In this document: one piece after another, positions 28,061-35,706 of the stretch | Numbering within the stretch: the stretch's first letter is position 1 | Layout of the letters: each line of letters starts with the position of its first letter | Assembly: GCA_023622055.1 (NCBI GenBank) | Contig: JAMNZY010000105.1 | Span: 1 to 35,761, forward strand | Direction of reading: 5' to 3' | DNA from: Bacillota bacterium | GTDB taxonomy: Bacteria > Bacillota > Thermosediminibacteria > Thermosediminibacterales > Tepidanaerobacteraceae | DNA length: 35,761 bases | The notes under the pieces: model-generated | The model's input: only the letters and a program-made list of their open reading frames with translations | What the model was told of the DNA's origin: nothing | Databases searched by the model: none | Translations under genes and position numbers: made by a program

Positions 28061-29095
28061 GTGTTAAAAGTTGCAATTATTGGTGCTGGCAGCTGGGGCA
28101 CTGCTTTAGCACATGTAGCGGCAGAAAACAATAACAGCACATATCTGTGGGTTAGAAGACGAGAGTTGGCGGATGAGATAATTAAAACCAGAGAAAATAG
28201 ACCATACTTACCAGGTGTAAAGATTTCGCCAAAAATAAATATATCAACGGATCTGGAGGAAGTAGTATCTGAAGCTGATATTATAATAGTGGCAGTGCCA
28301 TCTCAAGCTGTGAGAACTATGGCAAGGAAAATCAGCAATTTTATAAAAGATGACGTTATTGTTACCAGTGCATCAAAAGGCATTGAACTAAACAGCTTAA
28401 AGCGCATGTCAGAAGTTTTGGCGGAAGAGCTTGAAAATGTTAAGACTCAAAACATTGTTGCCTTATCTGGCCCCAGTCATGCTGAAGAGGTAATTAAAAA
28501 TTTACCCACAGCTATTGTGGCAGCTTCTTCGGGAGAGCAGGCAGCTGAAAAGGTTCAAGATGTTCTTATCAACTGTAATTTTCGAGTCTATACAAATAGC
28601 GACGTTATAGGAGTGGAACTAGGAGGAGCTTTAAAGAATATAATTGCAATTTGTTCTGGGATTTCCGATGGACTAGGCCTAGGAGATAACACCAAGGCGG
28701 CATTGATGACCCGTGGCATAGTTGAAATTACCCGCCTTGGGGTAAAATTAGGGGCATCCCCTGCCACCTTTTCCGGTTTATCAGGAATTGGAGATTTAAT
28801 AGTCACATGTAGCAGCGATTTTAGTAGAAATCGAAGGGCAGGTATACAAATTGGTCAGGGGAAAACTGTAGAGGAAGTTATACAATCTACCAACATGGTA
28901 ATTGAAGGCATAAATACAACTAAAGCAACTTTTTTGCTGGCACAAAAGCACAAAATAGAAATGCCCATAACTGAACAAGCATACCTGGTTCTTTTTGAAG
29001 GAAAAGACCCAGAAGTGGCGGTAAAATCCTTGATGAGCCGAGTTGGCAAACATGAACACGAAGATATAATTACACAAAAATTTATTAATTATTAA
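28061..29095 (+). CDS. gpsA: Glycerol-3-phosphate dehydrogenase [NAD(P)+] GpsA
   Basis: 'IIGAGSWGTALAHV', 'SGPSHAEEV', 'GALKNIIAICSGISDGLGLGDNTKAAL'. Confidence 0.96.
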   Translation: MLKVAIIGAGSWGTALAHVAAENNNSTYLWVRRRELADEIIKTRENRPYLPGVKISPKINISTDLEEVVSEADIIIVAVPSQAVRTMARKISNFIKDDVIVTSASKGIELNSLKRMSEVLAEELENVKTQNIVALSGPSHAEEVIKNLPTAIVAASSGEQAAEKVQDVLINCNFRVYTNSDVIGVELGGALKNIIAICSGISDGLGLGDNTKAALMTRGIVEITRLGVKLGASPATFSGLSGIGDLIVTCSSDFSRNRRAGIQIGQGKTVEEVIQSTNMVIEGINTTKATFLLAQKHKIEMPITEQAYLVLFEGKDPEVAVKSLMSRVGKHEHEDIITQKFINY

Positions 29096-29096
29096 A

Positions 29097-29125
29097 AACG
29101 TGGAAACTCATTTCCACGTTTTTTT
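29097..29125 (+). terminator. Rho-independent terminator after gpsA
   Basis: AACGTGGAAA-CTCA-TTTCCACGTT 10-bp perfect stem followed by T5. Confidence 0.95.
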
Positions 29126-29277
29126 ACTTTTTAAGTAATAAAGATTTAGCCTTGTCATATATATATACTGTAGATTTAAGTCAACTACCCCTCCTCAGGA
29201 AATTCGGATAAGCTTAAGGCCAAAAACCAAAAATTTGTGTCTATGAAAGGGGGGGACTACAAAAGGGAGGGAAAGGG

Positions 29278-30756
29278 ATGGAAAAATTTAATCTATTTAA
29301 TGATATCATAGAAAGGACCGGAGGGGATATTTATATTGGTGTAGTAGGTCCTGTAAGAGCTGGTAAATCCACTTTTGTAAAAAAATTCATGGAGCTTATG
29401 GTAATACCTAACATAACCGACGCCAACTATCGCTCAAGAGCAAAAGATGAGCTGCCCCAGAGCGGTGCAGGCAGAACAATCACCACAGCAGAACCCAAAT
29501 TCATCCCCAGTGAAGCAGTAGAAATAACTTTTAAAGAAAATATTAAATTTAGAGTGAGATTAGTAGATAATGTAGGCTATACAGTAAGAGGTGCCTTGGG
29601 GTATGAGGATGAAAATGGGCCCAGGATGGTAAGTACACCTTGGTTTGAAGAAGAGATTCCTTTTCAAGAAGCTGCCGAAATTGGAACAAGAAAAGTCATA
29701 GAAGAACACTCTACCATAGGCCTAGTAGTAACTACTGATGGTTCAGTCACTGAAATTTCAAGAGAAAACTATGTAGAAGCTGAAGAAAGAATTATAGAAG
29801 AGCTAAAAGCCATAGGTAAACCCTTTGTTGTGGTACTAAATACTAGCCGCCCCTTTGATACAAAAGTAGCGGATATGCAGCAAGAGTTAGAAGCTAAATA
29901 TGATGTGCCGGTGCTTCCTTTTGACTGTCAGCAGCTGACCGTTGAAGACATATATAAGATATTGGAACAAGTTTTGTATGAATTTCCTATTATGGAAATT
30001 AATGTGCGGATGCCAGGGTGGATACAAGTACTTGAAAAAGACCATTGGTTGAGAAGGCAATTTGAAGATTCAGTAAAGGACACCATGAAGGATGTAAAGC
30101 GGTTAAGAGATATGGAGAAAACCGTTGATGCTTTAAGAACATATGAATTTGTAGAAAAGGTTGAAATTAGGGAAATGAATCTAGGTCTAGGCACTACAGA
30201 AATAATTATGGATGCGAAAAAAGATTTATTTTACAAAGTTTTAAGCGAAATATCGGAACTTGAGATAACATCAGAAAAAGACCTTTTGGAACTAATGGGT
30301 GAGCTGACCAAAGCTAAGAAAGCTTATGACAAGGTAGCACAAGCATTAGAAGATGTTCAAAAAACAGGTTATGGGATAGTGCCGCCTCAACTGGATGAAA
30401 TGACATTGGAAGAACCAGAGATTGTTCGCCAAGGGTCAAGGTTTGGGGTAAGGCTCAGGGCAATTGCCCCCTCAATTCACATGATAAAAACCAATATCCA
30501 GGCGGAAGTATCGCCTATAATCGGCACTGAAAAACAAAGTGAGGAATTAATAAAATATCTAATGAGTGAATTTGAAAGCGACCCATCAAAACTTTGGGAA
30601 ACAAATCTTTTTGGCAAATCATTAAATGATTTAGTAAGAGAGGGCATACAAAACAAATTGGCAAATATGCCAGAATCAGCTCAAGATAAGATTCAAGAGA
30701 CTTTGCAGCGCATTGTCAATGAAGGCAGTGGTGGCCTCATCTGCATAATACTGTAA
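29278..30756 (+). CDS. spoIVA: Stage IV sporulation protein A (SpoIVA, spore coat ATPase)
   Basis: 'MEKFNLFNDIIERTGGDIYIGVVGPVRAGKSTFVKKFMELMVIPNI' with Walker A, C-terminus 'GGLICIIL'; follows gpsA as is typical. Confidence 0.97.
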   Translation: MEKFNLFNDIIERTGGDIYIGVVGPVRAGKSTFVKKFMELMVIPNITDANYRSRAKDELPQSGAGRTITTAEPKFIPSEAVEITFKENIKFRVRLVDNVGYTVRGALGYEDENGPRMVSTPWFEEEIPFQEAAEIGTRKVIEEHSTIGLVVTTDGSVTEISRENYVEAEERIIEELKAIGKPFVVVLNTSRPFDTKVADMQQELEAKYDVPVLPFDCQQLTVEDIYKILEQVLYEFPIMEINVRMPGWIQVLEKDHWLRRQFEDSVKDTMKDVKRLRDMEKTVDALRTYEFVEKVEIREMNLGLGTTEIIMDAKKDLFYKVLSEISELEITSEKDLLELMGELTKAKKAYDKVAQALEDVQKTGYGIVPPQLDEMTLEEPEIVRQGSRFGVRLRAIAPSIHMIKTNIQAEVSPIIGTEKQSEELIKYLMSEFESDPSKLWETNLFGKSLNDLVREGIQNKLANMPESAQDKIQETLQRIVNEGSGGLICIIL

Positions 30757-30760
30757 AATG

Positions 30761-30812
30761 AAAATAAGTTAAGTTAAGGTGCTAGTCACCATTAGCTTAA
30801 CTTATTTTATTT
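30761..30812 (+). terminator. Rho-independent (possibly bidirectional) terminator after spoIVA
   Basis: AAAATAAGTTAAG (30761-30773) / CTTAACTTATTTT (30796-30808), 13-bp perfect arms with an inner GGTG-CTAGT-CACC hairpin. Confidence 0.85.
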
Positions 30813-30880
30813 TCAGCCCTAGATAATTTTAGTAGAAGGATTTTTATGCAAAAAATAGAACTTAATCTGTATTTCAGCAG

Positions 30881-30909
30881 TTGATACATGGGAGATTATA
30901 AATTATATT
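30881..30909 (+). promoter_or_regulatory. Candidate sigma-A promoter upstream of acyP
   Basis: TTGATA (30881-30886), 17-nt spacer, TATATT (30904-30909). Confidence 0.6.
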
Positions 30910-30958
30910 AATAGTAACAGAGATGCTCAAACGTGACTAGCGGTAGGGAGGTTTTTAA

Positions 30959-31234
30959 TTGAAAAAATCTGCTTACATCTACCTATATGGCATTGTCCAG
31001 GGCGTAGGCATGAGATATCAAGTATTCAGTAAGGCTACGAGTCTCGGCTTATTTGGGTATGTAAAGAACATGTCAGATGGAAGTGTTAAAATTGAAGTGG
31101 AAGGAGAGGAAACAGCTATATTATCCCTTGTGGATTTCATAAAAAAGGATGTAAGGTGGGCAAAGGTAGAAGATATTGAAATAGAATGGGAAGATTGTAA
31201 GAACAAATACAAAAGCTTTGAGATTTTAGGGTGA
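30959..31234 (+). CDS. acyP: Acylphosphatase
   Basis: 'YLYGIVQGVGMRYQVFSKATSLGLFGYVKNMSDGSVKIEVEGEE' motif; 91 aa; TTG start with SD GGGAGG. Confidence 0.93.
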   Translation: MKKSAYIYLYGIVQGVGMRYQVFSKATSLGLFGYVKNMSDGSVKIEVEGEETAILSLVDFIKKDVRWAKVEDIEIEWEDCKNKYKSFEILG

Positions 31235-31239
31235 AAAAA

Positions 31240-32568
31240 ATGAGTAATCAAACATCAATCTTCGATAAAGAGGAAAGAATATCAGGTCCCCTTGCTGACA
31301 GAATGAGGCCAAGAAACCTTGATGAGTTTGTAGGCCAAGAACACCTGTTAGGTGAAGGCAAGATACTTAGAAAGCTCATTGAAAGTGACAGCATTACTTC
31401 TATGATACTTTGGGGACCGCCTGGAGTAGGGAAAACAACCCTGGCAAGGATCATCGCTGAGAGAACCAATGCAAAATTTGAAAACTTCAGTGCTGTGCTT
31501 TCGGGAATTAAAGAGATAAGAGAAGTTATGAAACAGGCTGAGAGAAATCGGCTATACGGACAACGGACACTACTTTTTATCGATGAAATCCACAGATTTA
31601 ATAAATCACAGCAAGATGCTTTTTTGCCTTATGTGGAAAAAGGGGATATTATCCTAATTGGTGCTACCACAGAAAATCCTTCCTTTGAATTAAATTCTGC
31701 TCTCCTTTCACGGTCAAAGGTTTTTGTACTCAAACCATTAAAACCTGAGGATATTATAGTTTTGCTAAAAAAAGCCTTAAAAGACGAAAAACGCGGCCTT
31801 GGCGCCATTAAAATACATATTGCTAATGAAACTCTGGAAAAAATTTCTGTGTATGCCAATGGTGATGCCAGAGTGGCTCTTAACACATTGGAATTAGCGG
31901 TGCTTAGCACAAACCCTTCGTCAGATGGCGTAATTAGAATTACAGATGAGGTACTCAAAGAGGCTTTTCAGAAAAAGACCCTCATATACGACAAAAAAGG
32001 TGAGGAACATTACAACTTGATTTCTGCTTTTCACAAATCAATCCGAAACAGTGACTGCGATGCGGCTATATACTGGTTGGCCCGTATGCTGGAAGCAGGA
32101 GAAGACCCATTGTATATAGCAAGGCGCATGATTCGCATTGCTTCAGAGGATATTGGATTAGCTGATCCTAAAGCTATAGAACAAGCTGTTGCAGCCTTTC
32201 ACTCAGCTCATTTTATTGGTATGCCAGAGTGTAGTACAAGCTTGGCGCAAGCTGCAGTCTATCTGGCACTGTCACCTAAATCAAATGCCCTATACACAGC
32301 TTATCTTGAAGCAAAAAAAGACGCTTTAGAAACTATAGCTGAGCCTGTTCCGATGCATATAAGAAATGCTCCTACCAAGCTGATGAAAGAATTAGGCTAT
32401 GGTGAAGGGTATAAGTATGCCCATGATTTTGAGGACAAGGTGGCAGCTATGCAGTGCTTGCCTGATAACTTGTCTGGCAAGGAGTACTACCGTCCGACAA
32501 CTTCAGGTGAAGAAAAATTGTTTGGAAAGAGAAAAAGTCAAATTAAACAGCTGCAAAAGGATAAATAA
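31240..32568 (+). CDS. rarA: Replication-associated recombination protein RarA/MgsA (AAA+ ATPase)
   Basis: 'PLADRMRPRNLDEFVGQEHLLG', Walker A 'WGPPGVGKTTLAR', 'FIDEIHRFNKSQQDAFLPYVE'. Start ATG 31240 or GTG 31231. Confidence 0.95.
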   Translation: MSNQTSIFDKEERISGPLADRMRPRNLDEFVGQEHLLGEGKILRKLIESDSITSMILWGPPGVGKTTLARIIAERTNAKFENFSAVLSGIKEIREVMKQAERNRLYGQRTLLFIDEIHRFNKSQQDAFLPYVEKGDIILIGATTENPSFELNSALLSRSKVFVLKPLKPEDIIVLLKKALKDEKRGLGAIKIHIANETLEKISVYANGDARVALNTLELAVLSTNPSSDGVIRITDEVLKEAFQKKTLIYDKKGEEHYNLISAFHKSIRNSDCDAAIYWLARMLEAGEDPLYIARRMIRIASEDIGLADPKAIEQAVAAFHSAHFIGMPECSTSLAQAAVYLALSPKSNALYTAYLEAKKDALETIAEPVPMHIRNAPTKLMKELGYGEGYKYAHDFEDKVAAMQCLPDNLSGKEYYRPTTSGEEKLFGKRKSQIKQLQKDK

Positions 32569-32593
32569 AAATTATATTGTTTCGGAGGCAATC

Positions 32594-33643
32594 ATGATTG
32601 AAAAAATACGAGTATTAGTTGTAGATGATTCTGCATTTATGAGGAGATATATTTCTGACATAATAAACAAAGAGCCTGATATGGTTGTCATCGACTGGGC
32701 AGGAGACGGAGATACAGCCATAAAAAAAATAATATCATTAAATCCCGATGTGATAACATTAGATGTAGAGATGCCTGTAAAAAACGGCCTTGAAGTTTTG
32801 AAAGAAATTAAAGATATAACCAATGCAAAAATTATCATGTTAAGCGGTTTAACAACTGAAGGCTCTGCAACTACTGTTGAAGCTCTGAGTATAGGTGCCT
32901 TCGACTTTGTTGAAAAACCCAGCGGAGCGTCTCTAAATCGAATTTCAGCTATGAAAAGGGACTTACTTACTAAAATACGGCATGCTTATTATGCAAAAGT
33001 AAAAAAGGCAGTGAAAAAACCTGTTAGAAAAGAACAGGACACTATTAAAACACCAAAAAAAGCAACAGGGCAAATTGAAGCAGTGGTTTTAGGGGCGTCA
33101 ACTGGAGGACCTAAGGTCTTATATGATGTTATAACGAAGTTTCCACGGGACATAGGTGTGCCAATATTTGTGGTGCAGCATATGCCGTCAGGATTTACGA
33201 AAGCATTTGCAGATAGACTGGACAAACAAGCAAATCTCAAAGTTGTAGAGGGGCGACACGAAGAGGATATAAGGCCAGGAGTGGTATATATTGCACCTGG
33301 CGGATATCACATGATAGTTGGACAAGGTAAAATCTTGCTGGACACATCACCTCCTGTCCATGGAGTTAGACCAGCAGTTGACAAACTTTTTATTTCTGCT
33401 GCAAAAATATATAAGGAAAAAACTCTTGGATGCATTTTTACAGGTATGGGGAGAGATGGAGCTGAGGGAGTAAAGGCAATTAAAGCCAAAGGTGGCTTTA
33501 CCATTGCCCAGGATGAAGCGACCTCAGTTATATACGGTATGCCAAAAGCAGCTTTTGAAACAGGCTGTGTTGATATGGTGCTTCCTGACTATGAAATTGC
33601 CCAGGAAATAGTAAGACTGATTAAAACAAATAAACAAAACTAA
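32594..33643 (+). CDS. cheB: Chemotaxis response regulator/protein-glutamate methylesterase CheB
   Basis: Receiver domain ('VVDDSAFMRRYI', 'TLDVEMP', 'VEKPSG') plus methylesterase ('LGASTGGPKVL', 'VQHMPSGFT', 'FTGMGRDGAEG'). True start ATG 32594 with SD GGAGG (track 32399). Confidence 0.93.
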   Translation: MIEKIRVLVVDDSAFMRRYISDIINKEPDMVVIDWAGDGDTAIKKIISLNPDVITLDVEMPVKNGLEVLKEIKDITNAKIIMLSGLTTEGSATTVEALSIGAFDFVEKPSGASLNRISAMKRDLLTKIRHAYYAKVKKAVKKPVRKEQDTIKTPKKATGQIEAVVLGASTGGPKVLYDVITKFPRDIGVPIFVVQHMPSGFTKAFADRLDKQANLKVVEGRHEEDIRPGVVYIAPGGYHMIVGQGKILLDTSPPVHGVRPAVDKLFISAAKIYKEKTLGCIFTGMGRDGAEGVKAIKAKGGFTIAQDEATSVIYGMPKAAFETGCVDMVLPDYEIAQEIVRLIKTNKQN

Positions 33644-33663
33644 ATTTGTGAAAGGAAGACAGT

Positions 33664-34617
33664 ATGCTAACTGACGTAAAAGGGATTCAAGTGGGCCATG
33701 CCCAAAATTATGAGGCCGGCACAGGTTGTACAGTCATTTTATGCAAAGATGGTGCAGTAGCAGGAGTAGATGTGCGGGGAGGAGCTCCTGGAACCAGGGA
33801 AACAGATTTGCTGTCACCAGAGAATTTAATAGAAAAAGTCCACGCCATTTACTTAGGCGGTGGCAGTGCCTTTGGTTTAGACGGAGCATCAGGGGTTATG
33901 CATTTTTTAGAGGAAAACAAGATAGGCTTTGATGTGGGAGTGACTAAAGTACCTATAGTTCCTGCAGCTGTAATTTTTGATTTGAATGTGGGGGATTATC
34001 GAATAAGACCGGATTTTAAGATGGGATATGAAGCCTGCCTCAATGCTAAAAGTGTGGACAATGCCTCTGGAAACGTAGGTGCTGGGACGGGAGCTACTGT
34101 TGGCAAATACTTGGGCGACGAGTTTTCTATGAAGGGTGGCCTAGGCACATATTCCATTAGAATTGGAGATTTAGTAGTAGCTGCTTTGGTAGTTGTAAAT
34201 TGCCTAGGAGATGTGGTGGATCCTGCTACTGGCGAAATTTTAGCAGGAGCTTTAAACGAAGGGAAGACAGGATTTGCAAATACCATAGAGACAATAAAGA
34301 AAGGCTTTATGTCACAAAATATTTTTTCTGGCAATACTACTATTGGAGTAGTAGCGACAAATGCTCTCTTATCAAAGGCTCACGCAAAAAAGGTTGCATC
34401 AATGGCCCACAACGGCTATGCGAGAGCTATTAGGCCAGTTCATACAATGGCAGATGGAGACACAATATTTTGTCTTTCCTTAGGAGAGGTTAAAGCTGAT
34501 GTTTCTATTGTTGGGGTCTTAGCAGCTGAAGTAGTGGCAAAGGCGATAGTTAATGCTGTAAAAAGTGCTGAACCTCTATACGGCAAAATGGCATACAAAT
34601 CATTTGCCATCAGTTGA
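33664..34617 (+). CDS. P1 family peptidase (DmpA/NylC-like Ntn-hydrolase fold)
   Basis: 'DVRGGAPGTRETDLL', 'IYLGGGSAFGLDGASGVM', 'NTTIGVVATNALLSKA', 'ARAIRPVHTMADGDTIF'. Confidence 0.92.
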   Translation: MLTDVKGIQVGHAQNYEAGTGCTVILCKDGAVAGVDVRGGAPGTRETDLLSPENLIEKVHAIYLGGGSAFGLDGASGVMHFLEENKIGFDVGVTKVPIVPAAVIFDLNVGDYRIRPDFKMGYEACLNAKSVDNASGNVGAGTGATVGKYLGDEFSMKGGLGTYSIRIGDLVVAALVVVNCLGDVVDPATGEILAGALNEGKTGFANTIETIKKGFMSQNIFSGNTTIGVVATNALLSKAHAKKVASMAHNGYARAIRPVHTMADGDTIFCLSLGEVKADVSIVGVLAAEVVAKAIVNAVKSAEPLYGKMAYKSFAIS

Positions 34618-34649
34618 TATTATCGTGAGCAATAAAAAATGAAAAAATG

Positions 34650-34678
34650 TCACATTACCCCCTTTTGCTGCATAGAAT
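34650..34678 (+). promoter_or_regulatory. Candidate sigma-E-type promoter of yunB
   Basis: TCACATT (34650-34656), 14-nt spacer, CATAGAAT (34671-34678), against KMATATT-N14-CATACAHT. Confidence 0.6.
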
Positions 34679-34699
34679 AGACAGGAAGGGGGTTTTTTT
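34658..34699 (+). terminator. Terminator-like hairpin downstream of the P1 peptidase gene, whose right arm is the yunB SD
   Basis: CCCCCTT (34658-34664) / AAGGGGG (34686-34692) followed by T7 directly before ATG 34700. Confidence 0.55.
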
Positions 34700-35347
34700 A
34701 TGTTTAGAGTCCGGCGGCTTTTAAGGACTTTAAAGCCTATAACCCTTAGACGTTTTCTCTTTTTTCTTGTCATAATAATGTTTTACTTGATTTTTAATTA
34801 TGTTGAAAACAGTTTGACGCCAAATATAATGGCTATAGCTGAAGCTCAAGCGAAAAACATAGCTGTAGAGGCTATTAATAAAACAGTAAAAGAAAAAATA
34901 GCAAAAGATGTGCAGTATAAAGATTTAATTTCAATACATAAAGATACTAGTGGGCAGATAACATTAGTTCAAATAAATACAATAAAAATAAATCAATTGG
35001 AAGCTGATACAATATTAGAAGTGATAAATGTTTTACGTGAGGCAACAATGGAGGGTGTTTCACTGCCTATAGGAGCTGCCACAGGAAGCAAGCTGTTTTC
35101 AAGGTACGGCCCAAAGATTAAAGTGCCATTGATACCCGCCGGAACAGCCCAAGTAAATACAATTGAAGCTTTTGAAGAAGCCGGAATAAACCAAACTCGC
35201 CACAGAATTTTATTTCAAATTATAGCTGATATACGAATAGTGCTGCCTTATATAGATTCAGTAATAACTGTTAAAACAGATGTTCCGTTGGCGGAAACCA
35301 TAATAATAGGAGATGTCCCGGGAGCACTACTCAATTTTAGATATTAA
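34700..35347 (+). CDS. yunB: Sporulation protein YunB
   Basis: N-terminal TM, 'AEAQAKNIAVEAINKTV', 'LPIGAATGSKLFSRYGPKIKVPLIPAGTAQVNTIEAFEEAGINQTRHRI' as in YunB. Confidence 0.93.
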   Translation: MFRVRRLLRTLKPITLRRFLFFLVIIMFYLIFNYVENSLTPNIMAIAEAQAKNIAVEAINKTVKEKIAKDVQYKDLISIHKDTSGQITLVQINTIKINQLEADTILEVINVLREATMEGVSLPIGAATGSKLFSRYGPKIKVPLIPAGTAQVNTIEAFEEAGINQTRHRILFQIIADIRIVLPYIDSVITVKTDVPLAETIIIGDVPGALLNFRY

Positions 35348-35430
35348 TTTATATAACAAAGAAAAATGGTGAAATTAAAAGGATACACGAGAAGAAAGAA
35401 TTACACCTTGTGAGATTGGGAATGGGAAAA

Positions 35431-35459
35431 TTGAAGTTAAAATTGGCATGTGGTATATT
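35431..35459 (+). promoter_or_regulatory. rrn promoter candidate P1 (weakest)
   Basis: TTGAAG (35431-35436), 17-nt spacer, TATATT (35454-35459). Confidence 0.45.
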
Positions 35460-35497
35460 AATCAACGTCGGCTGATTCGCAAAAAATCGGCAAGCAG

Positions 35498-35526
35498 TTG
35501 ACACGGTGAAAACAATCTGGTATAAT
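35498..35526 (+). promoter_or_regulatory. rrn promoter P2 (perfect sigma-A consensus)
   Basis: TTGACA (35498-35503), 17-nt spacer, TATAAT (35521-35526). Confidence 0.9.
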
Positions 35527-35550
35527 TGCATACTGTCAGACGAAAAAGTC

Positions 35551-35579
35551 TTGACAACAAAAATAAAATGTTGTAGAAT
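35551..35579 (+). promoter_or_regulatory. rrn promoter P3 (near-consensus)
   Basis: TTGACA (35551-35556), 17-nt spacer, TAGAAT (35574-35579). Confidence 0.85.
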
Positions 35580-35599
35580 GAAAGTCCAATCTGATTAAG

Positions 35600-35620
35600 T
35601 GGTCTTTGAAAACTGAACAG
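35600..35620 (+). promoter_or_regulatory. rRNA leader boxA-like antitermination element
   Basis: TGGTCTTTGAAAACTGAACAG resembles the Firmicute rrn leader boxA core (TCTTTGAAAACTGAAC). Confidence 0.75.
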
Positions 35621-35706
35621 TGTTATGCCTGTAAGGTTAAGGCATATAAAGATTTTTGAAATAAAGCCATGATAATCAAACTCGAAGAGTTTTAGTTTTT
35701 TAGAAT

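Noticed and set aside
29136-29163. Possible sigma-E promoter for spoIVA (TAATAAA-N13-CATATATA)
   Set aside because: Only 5/7 and 6/8 matches with a short spacer in an AT-repeat stretch; not distinguishable from background.
29243-29311. 22-codon ORF (ATGAAAGGGGGGGAC...) overlapping the spoIVA start in another frame
   Set aside because: No SD upstream; most likely incidental to the purine-rich spoIVA ribosome-binding region.
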